Source of the DNA: an uncultured Fidelibacterota bacterium
GTDB taxonomy: Bacteria > Fidelibacterota > Marinisomatia > Marinisomatales > Marinisomataceae
NCBI GenBank assembly: GCA_902624575.1
Contig: CACNXV010000004.1
Coordinates: 1 to 45,964, forward strand
Direction of reading: 5' to 3'
DNA: 45,964 nucleotides
Of the stretch, positions 35,902-43,861 are shown one piece after another (positions within the stretch are counted from its first letter, which is position 1; each line of letters begins with the position of its first letter). The notes beneath the pieces were generated by a model. It was not told the origin of the DNA and did no database searches. It saw nothing but the letters and a program-made list of their open reading frames with translations. The position numbers and the translations under genes are program-made.

Positions 35902-36750
35902 ATGTTTAAAGATAATCTGCTTGAAAATAAAACAATTGTCATTACTGGTGGAGGAACAGGACTAGGAAAAAGTATGGCGAGAAGATTTGGTGAGCTTGGT
36001 GCCAATATTGTCATTAGTGGAAGAAGAAAAGAAGTGCTGGAAGAAACAGCACAAGAATTCTCAGAAAAAGGAATAAATGTATTGACGTGTCCAGGAGATG
36101 TAAGAAAAATTGAAGACGTTGAATTGATGTCAAAGCAAGCAGTAGAAAAATTTGGGACAATTAATGCACTGTTAAATAATGCAGCTGGAAATTTTATTTC
36201 ACCAACGGAAATGTTAAGTCATAATGCATTTAAAGCAGTAATAGATATTGTTTTAATGGGTACATGGAATTGTACCAGTACAATTGGAAAAGAAATGATA
36301 AAAAACAAAAGCGGAAATATACTTAGTATTGTTACAACATATGCATGGACCGGTTCACCTTTCGTTGTACCTTCAGCTGCTGCCAAAGCAGGAGTTTTAG
36401 CAATGACAAGATCGCTTGCAGTTGAGTGGGGAAGACACAATATTAGATTTAATGCAATTGCACCGGGACCATTTCCAACAAAAGGTGCATGGTCAAGATT
36501 AATGCCCCCTGGTTTTGAAGATTTTGAAGATAATATGAAAAATAAAATTCCTATGAAAAGGTTTGGTGAAAGACATGAATTGGAAAATCTTGCTTCATAT
36601 TTGATGAGTAATGAATCAGGATATATTAATGGAGAAGTTATTACAATTGACGGTGGCGAATGGATAGCAGGTGCTGGAGAATTCTCAGAACTCACTAAAA
36701 TTCCAGAATCAATGTGGAAAGCAATGGCTGAAAGAAGGAAGAAAAAGTAA
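35902..36750 (+). CDS. 2,4-dienoyl-CoA reductase-like SDR
   Basis: This short-chain dehydrogenase most resembles NADPH-dependent 2,4-dienoyl-CoA reductase of mitochondria (DECR1 type), needed to degrade polyunsaturated fatty acids. Of 282 residues, the cofactor site is TGGGTGLG (15-22) and the NNAAGNF motif follows. The classical YxxxK is absent: the lysine is in SAAAK (Lys162) and the catalytic tyrosine is shifted to TTYAWTG (Tyr147), the arrangement known for DECR. FNAIAPGPFPTKGAWSRL and DGGEWIAGAGEF also match that group. AAAAGGAG gives a good ribosome-binding site. Its TAA is immediately followed by the ATG of the second SDR. Confidence 0.88.
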   Translation: MFKDNLLENKTIVITGGGTGLGKSMARRFGELGANIVISGRRKEVLEETAQEFSEKGINVLTCPGDVRKIEDVELMSKQAVEKFGTINALLNNAAGNFISPTEMLSHNAFKAVIDIVLMGTWNCTSTIGKEMIKNKSGNILSIVTTYAWTGSPFVVPSAAAKAGVLAMTRSLAVEWGRHNIRFNAIAPGPFPTKGAWSRLMPPGFEDFEDNMKNKIPMKRFGERHELENLASYLMSNESGYINGEVITIDGGEWIAGAGEFSELTKIPESMWKAMAERRKKK

Positions 36751-37503
36751 ATGTTTAATTTAGAAAATAAGACCGCAATAATTTCAGGAGGATCCAAGGG
36801 GATTGGAAAAGCTATTGCATTAAAATTAGCAGAGGCTGGAGCTAATATTGTAGTGTGTAGCAGAAAAATTGAAAATCTTGAAAACTGCCATAAGGAAGCT
36901 GTTGAAAATGGTTATGAAATCGATATAGTAGAATGCAATACCAGCGATAAAGAATCAATTAAAAAAGTGGTAGACTTCACTATTGAAAAATTTTCAAAAA
37001 TTGATATTCTAATTAATAATGCTGCAACAAATCCATATTATGGGCCCATTTTAGATTCTGAAGATTCTCATTGGGATAAAATCCTTGATGTTAATATTAA
37101 AGGGTATTTTAATTTTGCAAAAATATGCAGTGATTCAATGATAGAAAATAAAAGTGGAAAAATAATAAATGTATCATCGATTGCTGCAAAGACACCTTTA
37201 GAAGGATTAGGTGTTTATAATATTAGTAAGGCAGCAGTGGTAATGTTGACAAAAGTTCTAGCTAAAGAAATGGCCAAAGATAATATTCAAGTAAATACTC
37301 TTGCACCTGGATTGATAAAAACAGACTTTAGTAAAGCATTATGGGACAACGATGAAATTTATAATAAAATAGTTAAAACAATCCCACAAGGAAGAATGGG
37401 GGAACCAGAGGATATAGCTGGTATGGCACTTTATTTATCATCAAACGCCTCTGATTTTATTACAGGATCGCTATTTACAGTAGATGGTGGTTTAACAACC
37501 TAA
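36751..37503 (+). CDS. SDR family oxidoreductase (DHRS4/FabG-like)
   Basis: This is a classical NAD(P)-dependent short-chain dehydrogenase, 250 residues. It has SGGSKGIG (12-19) for the cofactor, NNAATNP (89-95), the catalytic set Ser142/143, Tyr156 and Lys160 (YNISK), and the end GSLFTVDGG. NAATNPYYGPILD and LAPGLIKTDFSKALW resemble DHRS4-type carbonyl reductases. It begins at the very next base after the dienoyl-CoA reductase-like gene, so the pair is cotranscribed and may act on the same fatty acyl chemistry. Its stop overlaps the stop of the opposing HAD gene by four bases (CTAA). Confidence 0.92.
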   Translation: MFNLENKTAIISGGSKGIGKAIALKLAEAGANIVVCSRKIENLENCHKEAVENGYEIDIVECNTSDKESIKKVVDFTIEKFSKIDILINNAATNPYYGPILDSEDSHWDKILDVNIKGYFNFAKICSDSMIENKSGKIINVSSIAAKTPLEGLGVYNISKAAVVMLTKVLAKEMAKDNIQVNTLAPGLIKTDFSKALWDNDEIYNKIVKTIPQGRMGEPEDIAGMALYLSSNASDFITGSLFTVDGGLTT

Positions 37504-38144
37504 TTTGTTAGCCAAGTATAGAAAGATTTGATATTCGGAAAAGTTTCAGATCCTGTTGCCATAAGTCTTTCCATGTTATTGTGTCCATTATAAATCAGAG
37601 CACAATCAATACCCAGGCTTTGAGATACACTAAAGTCTAACATACTGTCACCAACAATAATTGTTTCCTCTTTAGGAATCAACACATTCAAAAGTAATTC
37701 TTTTCCTTCATATTCTTTTCCAAAACCAGAAGGAGTATTACTAATACCAACTATATTATTAAGAAAAGCATCGAGGCCAAAATATTTTACCTGATCAACT
37801 AACTTTCTTTGAACTGTTGCTGAAAGAATACTTTGGGTAACCTTTTTTTCATTTAATTTTTTTATTGAAGAAAGTGCATCTGGTTGGAGAGCTAGCTTTT
37901 TAAAATTTTTTTCAAAACCAGAATGGAATTCTTCATTTGTTATTTCAAATGGTTCGTGAGCAAAATCAAAGCCTACTGACTCGTAAAATGTTTTTATTGG
38001 GAATAAAAATTTTCTTCTGTATTCATTAACAGATATTGGTTTTAGATTTCTTTTTTCTAGAGAGTTATTGAGCATTTCAACACACAGTGCTGTATCGTTC
38101 AACAAAGTTCCATTCCAATCCCAAATTATGTGCTTATATTTCAT
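37500..38144 (-). CDS. HAD family hydrolase (phosphoglycolate phosphatase-like)
   Basis: This is a haloacid-dehalogenase-type phosphatase of 214 residues. Motif I is DWNGTL, with the nucleophile Asp9 and Asn11 where most phosphatases carry the acid/base aspartate. A helical cap follows, then motif II (ILSATV), the motif III lysine in the FGKEYEGKELLL region, and motif IV GDSMLDFSVSQSLGI. A DWNGT form occurs in one branch of the COG0546 group, so it need not mean loss of activity. The start ATG (38142-38144) cannot be moved inward without losing motif I, and it overlaps the start of the divergent Nudix gene. Confidence 0.87.
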   Translation of the reverse strand: MKYKHIIWDWNGTLLNDTALCVEMLNNSLEKRNLKPISVNEYRRKFLFPIKTFYESVGFDFAHEPFEITNEEFHSGFEKNFKKLALQPDALSSIKKLNEKKVTQSILSATVQRKLVDQVKYFGLDAFLNNIVGISNTPSGFGKEYEGKELLLNVLIPKEETIIVGDSMLDFSVSQSLGIDCALIYNGHNNMERLMATGSETFPNIKSFYTWLTN

Positions 38145-38784
38145 GGATTTGAAAGTAGATAAAAAAATTACATTAATAAAGGAAAGACTTAGTGATAAGT
38201 CATTTCTAGGAGGATGGAGTAGCCAAAAAAAAATGGCAGTGATTCCAATAAATTCTTTTACAGAGAAAGCGTTTATTGCTCCTGAAAATGCGAAGCAAGC
38301 GAGTGTAGCAATTATCTTATTCGAAGAAAAAAATGATCTTTATTTTTATTTGACCAAGAGAACATCTGAAGTAGAACATCATAAAGGTCAGGTATCTTTA
38401 CCGGGTGGTGCTATTGATAAAAACGAAACTCCTGTTGATGCGTCTATAAGAGAAAGCTATGAAGAAATTGGCGTTGATGGATCATACCTTGAATTGCTCG
38501 GAAAATTATCAAATTTTTATACACCAGTATCATACTTTAACATCCATCCGTTTATTTGGTATTCCAAAAGTAAGCCCAAGATAAATATTAATTTTCAAGA
38601 AGTAGAAGAAGTATACAAAGTTAGTGTTAGTGATTTAGTAAATGAAAAAAATCTTAAGACGAAAAATGTAGAAAAATCTGGTGTAAACTTTAAAGTACCA
38701 TCATTCAATTTCAATGATTGTGTTTGTTGGGGGGCAACAGCAATGATCTTATCTGAACTCAAAGATTTAATTTTAGATTTATAA
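38143..38784 (+). CDS. Nudix hydrolase, CoA pyrophosphatase (NudL)-like
   Basis: Enzymes of this type cut CoA and its derivatives to phosphopantetheine and adenosine 3',5'-bisphosphate. Of 213 residues, the Nudix box spans 89-111 (G-x5-E-x7-RESYEEIGV), with Ser in place of the usual hydrophobic residue after RE. Before it, LTKRTSEVEHHKGQVSLPGG matches the UPF0035 motif that marks CoA-active members. The start at 38143 overlaps the HAD start on the other strand (CATG). An upstream start at 38068 would extend inside the HAD gene and adds no domain. The stop abuts the stop of the ABC ATPase gene. Confidence 0.9.
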   Translation: MDLKVDKKITLIKERLSDKSFLGGWSSQKKMAVIPINSFTEKAFIAPENAKQASVAIILFEEKNDLYFYLTKRTSEVEHHKGQVSLPGGAIDKNETPVDASIRESYEEIGVDGSYLELLGKLSNFYTPVSYFNIHPFIWYSKSKPKININFQEVEEVYKVSVSDLVNEKNLKTKNVEKSGVNFKVPSFNFNDCVCWGATAMILSELKDLILDL

Positions 38785-39435
38785 TTATACTTCTACTAAT
38801 TTGCCAGACTGAAGATTAAAGCACTTATCAGCCAATGCTCTAACTTCGTTTAAATCATGAGTAACCATTAGGGAGGTAATTTTATTATCTTGAAGAATTG
38901 ATTTTATTACTGGATATATTTTTGTTTTCAGTTTTTTATCTAAACCTGTAAATGGTTCATCTAACATTAGTACTTTAGGAGTCATAATAATACTTCTTCC
39001 TAAAGCAACCCTCTGTGATTCACCGCCGGATAATTCGTGAGGATATTTTTTTGCCAAATCTGAAATATTAAGTTTTTCCATGATTTCATTACTTAAATCT
39101 TCCTTGCTATTCTTTTTTGATATTCCGAATTCGATATTTTTTCTTACATCGAGGTGTGGAAAGAGAACTTTTTCTTGAATGACAAGGCCTATATTTCTTT
39201 TTTCAGTTGGAACAGAAATTTTATCATTAAATAAAGTTTGAGTATCAAGTATTATCTCACCATTGCTAGGGGATTCTAGTCCACATATAACTCTTAAAAG
39301 ACTTGTCTTTCCTGAGCCAGATTCTCCTGTGATAGCAACCACACTTCCCTTTTCAATTTCAAGATTTAAACCATTTAAAATCTTTTCCTTACCAAAGTAT
39401 AAATCAATATTTTTTACTTTTAAAAAATCTTTCAT
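38785..39435 (-). CDS. Iron(III) ABC transporter ATP-binding protein (short)
   Basis: This is the ATPase of the importer encoded just upstream. Of 216 residues, Walker A is GESGSGKTS (37-45), the signature LSGGESQRVALGRS, Walker B VLMLDEPFTGLD and the switch LMVTHD. It ends after the ATPase core and lacks the C-terminal TOBE regulatory extension common in FbpC and sugar importers of about 350 residues. The permease stop lies one base before its start, so the three subunits form one operon. Its 3' end abuts the Nudix gene. Confidence 0.9.
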   Translation of the reverse strand: MKDFLKVKNIDLYFGKEKILNGLNLEIEKGSVVAITGESGSGKTSLLRVICGLESPSNGEIILDTQTLFNDKISVPTEKRNIGLVIQEKVLFPHLDVRKNIEFGISKKNSKEDLSNEIMEKLNISDLAKKYPHELSGGESQRVALGRSIIMTPKVLMLDEPFTGLDKKLKTKIYPVIKSILQDNKITSLMVTHDLNEVRALADKCFNLQSGKLVEV

Positions 39436-39436
39436 T

Positions 39437-41035
39437 CTATTTATTGTTACTTAGAATTAGGTTATTTAAAAAATAGATTGGAATCAAACCAAAAATAATA
39501 ATCACTAATCCAGGAAAAGCAGCTTCAAACATTCTCTCCTCCGAAGCTAGTAAATAAACTGATACTGATAATGTATCAAAATTAAATGGTCTAAGAATTA
39601 AAGTCGCAGGCAATTCTTTTATCAGTTCACCCATTACCAATAAAAAAGCCGTAATTAATCCTGTTCTCAGCAATGGTACATGTATATTTTTCAACAGACT
39701 TAACCTATTCGATCCTAAGGTTTGTGCTGACTCATCAAGCGCAATTGGTATAGATGTAAATGAGGAGTTAAGTACATTATTAGAAATAGCATATGATTTT
39801 ATAATGTAAGCAAGAATCAAACCAAAAATACTTCCTGTAATAAATATATCCAAATTACTTGAAAGAGTATCAATATTAGTGAACATTTTTGTAATGCCAA
39901 CAGCCAATATAAGACCTGGTACTGCATAGCCAGCAGATAATAAATCATTAATAGTTTGAGGTAAGCCAAATGATCTTACTGCAAAATTTATTAATAGAGC
40001 TATAAGACATGTTAACATAGCTGCAGTAAAAGATATGTAAAGGGTATTTTTTGCAGCAATAATTGTTTTTGTCGAAATAAGAGTATCAACTTGACTAGAC
40101 CAATTTAAAAGTTCAAAAACTGGAAGAAAGAATCCAATGAATACAGGTAAAAAACACACTACAAAAGCAATAGCATTATTGAATTTTTTCAATTGAACTG
40201 GTTTGAATGAATTATTTGTTGTAGCAGAATTAGCATATCTAATTTTATTTCGACTCCCTCTTTCAAGTGTCAAAAAAATAAATATGACTAATAGTAGAAT
40301 AGTGGATAGCTGTAAAGCTGTTGTTAAATCATATAGGCCAGTCCAAGTTCTAAAGATTCCTGTTGTAAATGTAGGTATCGCGAAATGTTGAACTGCACCA
40401 AAATCTGCTAAAGTTTCCATGGCAACTAGAGTAATACCAGCAATTATTGCTGGTCTAATTAGAGGAATTGATAGATTAAATAACGTAGATATTGAATTTT
40501 TACCTAAAAGTAATGAAGCTTCAATCACAGATGAAGGTATGTTCATAAAAGCAACTCTAGAAACCATATATACGTAAGGGTAAAGCGTAAAGCCAAATAC
40601 CACAATAGCTCCAAAAATTGTTCTTATGTTAGGAAAAAAGATAACACTACGTTCAGCATCTAATATGTTTCTTAATATATTGTTAGCTGTTCCAGAGTGA
40701 TCAAAGAATTCAGTAAAAACATAGGCTAGTAAGTACGAAGGAACTGCCAGCGGAAGAATAAGAGACCATTGGAAAAAATTTCTTCCATAAAAATTAAAGA
40801 AAGTAACTAACCAAGCTGTTGAAACTCCTATCAAGGTTACTAGGAAAGAAACGCCCAATACCAAGTAAAGAGAATTTAAAGAGTACTCTAATAATAGATT
40901 ATCATATAAATGATAAAAATTGTCAGAAAATCCAGAAAAAATACTTCCTACAATAAAAAGTAATGGCATTAAGAAAATACCAGCAATTAACAGTATTAAA
41001 AAATGCCAAAGACTAAAATTTTTAATTTTAATCAA
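39437..41035 (-). CDS. fbpB: Iron(III) ABC transporter permease (FbpB-type, two fused permease domains)
   Basis: This 532-residue inner-membrane protein has about twelve hydrophobic segments and two copies of the binding-protein-dependent transport module, the FbpB layout in which one chain supplies both halves of the channel. The coupling-helix (EAA-like) loops are recognisable near EASLLLGKNSISTLFNLSIPL, in part, in the first half and ALDESAQTLGSNRLSLLKNI in the second. It lies three bases after the binding-protein gene and one base before the ATPase gene. Confidence 0.93.
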   Translation of the reverse strand: MIKIKNFSLWHFLILLIAGIFLMPLLFIVGSIFSGFSDNFYHLYDNLLLEYSLNSLYLVLGVSFLVTLIGVSTAWLVTFFNFYGRNFFQWSLILPLAVPSYLLAYVFTEFFDHSGTANNILRNILDAERSVIFFPNIRTIFGAIVVFGFTLYPYVYMVSRVAFMNIPSSVIEASLLLGKNSISTLFNLSIPLIRPAIIAGITLVAMETLADFGAVQHFAIPTFTTGIFRTWTGLYDLTTALQLSTILLLVIFIFLTLERGSRNKIRYANSATTNNSFKPVQLKKFNNAIAFVVCFLPVFIGFFLPVFELLNWSSQVDTLISTKTIIAAKNTLYISFTAAMLTCLIALLINFAVRSFGLPQTINDLLSAGYAVPGLILAVGITKMFTNIDTLSSNLDIFITGSIFGLILAYIIKSYAISNNVLNSSFTSIPIALDESAQTLGSNRLSLLKNIHVPLLRTGLITAFLLVMGELIKELPATLILRPFNFDTLSVSVYLLASEERMFEAAFPGLVIIIFGLIPIYFLNNLILSNNK

Positions 41036-41038
41036 GTT

Positions 41039-42109
41039 TTACTGCCAATTTACTCTATCCATCAATTTTACTGCTTCAGGGTTATATTTACCAAAATCAG
41101 CTACAGATGTTTTATCCATTTTAAAAGTACCAAAATTATCAATTAGTGGATGGGGTTTAACTGATTCTAAAACAGGATATTCAAAAGTATTATTAACAAT
41201 GTGATTTTGTGCTTTTTCACTTAACAGAAACGCCAGAAATTTTTCAGCATTCTCTCTGTTTGGTGCATATCTCAAAACTCCACCACCGCTTATATTAATA
41301 TGAGCTCCTCTATTATCTTGATTAGGAAAAGCTATTTTAACTTTCTTAGCAGCGTTCAATTGTTCGTTTCCACCTTTTCCTGATAACATTATCCCGATGT
41401 AGTATGTATTAGCAATTGCAATAGAGGCTTCTTCATTTGCAACTGCCATTATTTGAGATCTATCATTTCCTTGGGGTTTTCTTGCAAAATTAGATACAAG
41501 ACCTTTAGCCCATTCTTCTGTTTTTTCAGCACCTAAATTTGAAATAAGAGATGAAACTAAAGATTGGTTATACATGTTTGAAGAGCTCCTAATCACTACT
41601 CGACCTTCCCAATTTTTATCAGCTAGATCTTCATAATCTATGTTATTAATTTCTTCTTGAGACACCAATGCTGGGTTGTAGAAAATAACTCTTGCTCTTT
41701 TGGCCACAGCTACCCATTCATTATTTTCCCCTCTAAGTTCGGAAGGCACAGTTTGAATTATAGCTTTAGATTGAATGGGTTGTAAGAACCCTTGCTTTTG
41801 AAAATTTGCTAAATTTCCAGCATCAACTGTAAAAAAAATATCTCCAGGAGAATTAACGCCTTCAGCTTTTAATCTTTCTATTAAAGCGCTTCCTTTACCT
41901 GAAATTATATTTACTTTTATACCAGTTTCTTTTGTGAACTCTTCGTAAAGTAAATCATCAGCATCGTAATGACGAGATGTATAAACATTGACCTCTTGAT
42001 TCTTCGGTTCTTCGTTTTTTTGATTTAAAAGTATTGCAATTGGAACTAAAAGAAATATTAGTATTAAGAATTTATTTTTTTTGAACAAACGATATAGAAA
42101 GTCTCCCAT
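41039..42109 (-). CDS. fbpA: Iron(III)-binding ABC transporter substrate-binding protein (FutA/FbpA-like)
   Basis: The protein captures ferric iron in the periplasm for FbpB. Of 356 residues, the N-terminus has one hydrophobic segment (about 14-28) without an obvious cleavage or lipobox site, so it may stay membrane-anchored. The mature domain starts VNVYTSRHYDADD, typical for the family. Tyrosines in the positions of known FutA iron ligands are visible: Tyr43 and Tyr48 near the start, Tyr180 in SSSNMYNQS, and Tyr236/Tyr237 in ANTYYIG. The gene has a GGGGG ribosome-binding site and a perfect 7-bp palindrome 13 bases upstream of the start codon that could be an iron-responsive operator. Confidence 0.93.
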   Translation of the reverse strand: MGDFLYRLFKKNKFLILIFLLVPIAILLNQKNEEPKNQEVNVYTSRHYDADDLLYEEFTKETGIKVNIISGKGSALIERLKAEGVNSPGDIFFTVDAGNLANFQKQGFLQPIQSKAIIQTVPSELRGENNEWVAVAKRARVIFYNPALVSQEEINNIDYEDLADKNWEGRVVIRSSSNMYNQSLVSSLISNLGAEKTEEWAKGLVSNFARKPQGNDRSQIMAVANEEASIAIANTYYIGIMLSGKGGNEQLNAAKKVKIAFPNQDNRGAHINISGGGVLRYAPNRENAEKFLAFLLSEKAQNHIVNNTFEYPVLESVKPHPLIDNFGTFKMDKTSVADFGKYNPEAVKLMDRVNWQ

Positions 42110-42121
42110 TTTTACCCCCTT

Positions 42122-42138
42122 TTGAGATATAATCTCAA
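42122..42138. promoter_or_regulatory. Palindromic candidate operator before the iron transporter operon
   Basis: TTGAGAT and ATCTCAA form a perfect 7-bp inverted repeat around three bases. It ends 13 bases before the fbpA start and overlaps TATATC, which could be a -10 box with TTTACC 16 bases upstream on the minus strand. Placement is ideal for repression by a metal sensor of the Fur or DtxR type. It matches neither the Fur nor the DtxR consensus closely, so the regulator is not identified. Confidence 0.5.
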
Positions 42139-42152
42139 TGTTGATTTGGTAA

Positions 42153-42173
42153 ATATAGAGAGAATTTCTATAT
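42153..42173. repeat. AT-rich inverted repeat after the cupredoxin gene
   Basis: ATATAGA (42153-42159) and TCTATAT (42167-42173) form a 7-bp stem with a seven-base loop, 27 bases past the cupredoxin stop. No T tract follows on the minus strand, so it is a poor terminator; it may be a second element controlling the iron operon. Confidence 0.35.
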
Positions 42174-42199
42174 CATTCAATAGTGTATAAAAACTAGTA

Positions 42200-42643
42200 C
42201 TACTCAACAATCATATAGCCACGCATTGACATCGCATGTGCTATATAAGTGCAAACGTACAAGTATTTACCTGGTTTTTTTGGTGCAGTAAATTCTATTG
42301 ATGTCTCTCCACCTTTATCAACTAGTTCAGAAAAAACTAAAATTCTCCCGTCTGGATATGGATCACCTCCATTACCTTCAGCGAGCTTAATAATCTGAGC
42401 TGATGCTGATTCATCTTTAAAAATGACAATATTATGTTGCATTTCACCCATGTAGTCTAACGGTGTATTATTTTTTAATACGATTTTTACATTAGATCCA
42501 GCTTTTACAGTGAACTCTTCAACATCATATTTCATTTCAGCTCCTAAAGAGCCAATATTTACTACTTGAGTTTCTTGTGATGAACCACCTCCACAAGAAA
42601 GAATTAAAAATACAGATAGTGTTAACAATAGTTTGTTATACAT
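42200..42643 (-). CDS. Azurin-like cupredoxin lipoprotein
   Basis: This is a small blue-copper-type electron carrier anchored by lipid. Of 147 residues, the lipobox is LILSC (Cys17). The copper site is readable: His70 in MQHNIVIF, then Cys131, His136 and Met140 in YVCTYIAHAMSMRGYM, with the azurin spacing C-x4-H-x3-M. The start has an unusually strong Shine-Dalgarno (AAGGAGGGG) overlapping the stop of the upstream DUF1295 gene. It should act in the periplasm or at a membrane face, moving electrons between redox partners. It lies 90 bases before the iron transporter operon on the same strand. Confidence 0.9.
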   Translation of the reverse strand: MYNKLLLTLSVFLILSCGGGSSQETQVVNIGSLGAEMKYDVEEFTVKAGSNVKIVLKNNTPLDYMGEMQHNIVIFKDESASAQIIKLAEGNGGDPYPDGRILVFSELVDKGGETSIEFTAPKKPGKYLYVCTYIAHAMSMRGYMIVE

Positions 42644-42652
42644 TTCCCCTCC

Positions 42653-43507
42653 TTATTTGAATTTAGGAAACAGTGAATTTGACTGTTTCATATACTCTTT
42701 GTATTCTGGCCTACTCTTTATCATTGCTTGATCAAGAATAGGGCCAGTAATATAATAAAAAATCATTCCCATAATCAATGGACTTAATGAAGATCCCAAA
42801 ATTATTAAAATATTATTACTTGATATGCTAAAAGTAAAAATGCTAGTCCAGACTACAAGGTCGCCAAAATAGTTTGGATGTCTTGAATATTTCCAGAGTC
42901 CAGCCTTGCAAATTTTTCCTTTATTTTTTGGATCTTTTCTAAATTTTTTTAATTGAATGTCGCTTATGGATTCCCATGCAATACCAATAAAAAATAATGT
43001 GCTACCAAAAAATACTTCAATATAAGATAGAGGGTTTTCATTTAAGTATCCAAAATAGATAGATACACCAACTAAAGTAGCTAAAGCTCCTTGAAGTGAA
43101 AAAACTCTAAAAAAACTAAACCACCAATAATTTGATCCACCTTCTTTTCTCCATTCTACATATCTGAAATCTTCACCATGTCCAATATTTCTAATACCCA
43201 AATGAATAGCAAGCCGCATTCCCCATAGAATCACTAAAAATAGAATCATTAGAGCGCGCTCAGAATAAACTTTATCCATAATCATAATTAGTGAGCTTCC
43301 TAAAACAATAAAAGAAGGACCCCAAAAGATATCTATAATACTAGCATCCTTTAATACAATACTAACTAACCAAAGTATTGTTAAAAAAGATATCACTACA
43401 CCGAAGCCTTGAAGAAGATGTTCACTTGATCCTCCTTCAACAGGAATGTAGGATACACCAAGAATCATTGTAAAAAAAACTATGTTCATTAAAAATATTT
43501 TTTTCAT
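42653..43507 (-). CDS. DUF1295 / steroid 5-alpha-reductase-like membrane protein
   Basis: This 284-residue integral membrane protein has seven or so hydrophobic segments. Its signature is GLWKYSRHPNYFGD, shared by DUF1295 proteins, steroid 5-alpha-reductases and isoprenylcysteine methyltransferases, where it binds NADPH or S-adenosylmethionine; DIFWGPSFIVLG and WGMRLAIHLGIRNIGHGED are typical of DUF1295. The exact reaction is not known for this branch. It starts one base after the VOC gene stop, and the cupredoxin gene follows within nine bases, so the three form an operon. Confidence 0.88.
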   Translation of the reverse strand: MKKIFLMNIVFFTMILGVSYIPVEGGSSEHLLQGFGVVISFLTILWLVSIVLKDASIIDIFWGPSFIVLGSSLIMIMDKVYSERALMILFLVILWGMRLAIHLGIRNIGHGEDFRYVEWRKEGGSNYWWFSFFRVFSLQGALATLVGVSIYFGYLNENPLSYIEVFFGSTLFFIGIAWESISDIQLKKFRKDPKNKGKICKAGLWKYSRHPNYFGDLVVWTSIFTFSISSNNILIILGSSLSPLIMGMIFYYITGPILDQAMIKSRPEYKEYMKQSNSLFPKFK

Positions 43508-43508
43508 A

Positions 43509-43802
43509 TTAATACCTCAATATTTCAATATTATTACCAGTTCTGTCTTTTATATAGACAGAAACGGAGCCATCTCTGTGCTTAACGGGTTCACCATAAT
43601 CTTCAACATTATCTTTCAATATTGCAAAATGAAAAGGGTGCTGATCTGGTAAAACAAGTGCAAGTTTGACATTATTAAACTCAAGCATTGCCCATGTTTC
43701 ATCTTCATATAATATGCTGCAACTGAAATTTTCAGTATACCAATTGACAGATTTTTTTATGTTATCTGTACAAATAGCAATGTGATCAATAGTATCTTTC
43801 AT
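43509..43802 (-). CDS. VOC (glyoxalase/bleomycin-resistance) family protein
   Basis: This 97-residue protein is a half-size vicinal-oxygen-chelate fold protein that should dimerise. Metal-ligand positions are suggested by DHIAICT (His7) near the start and NNIEILRY (Glu94) at the end. The length suggests two betaalphabetabetabeta modules in short form. Substrate cannot be predicted, because the family covers dioxygenases, epimerases, isomerases and resistance proteins. A clear AAGGA ribosome-binding site precedes the ATG. It is the first gene of the VOC, DUF1295, cupredoxin operon, with the promoter in the 59-base gap to the divergent LON-domain gene. Confidence 0.87.
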   Translation of the reverse strand: MKDTIDHIAICTDNIKKSVNWYTENFSCSILYEDETWAMLEFNNVKLALVLPDQHPFHFAILKDNVEDYGEPVKHRDGSVSVYIKDRTGNNIEILRY

Positions 43803-43861
43803 GATTTTTTCCTTTAAAAATTAATTTTTCGAATTTTGATAGTGAAAATTAACAAAACAAT

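Noticed and set aside
36219-36797. 192-codon antisense ORF across the SDR genes
   Set aside because: It lies wholly opposite two confidently assigned SDR genes and has no recognisable domain.
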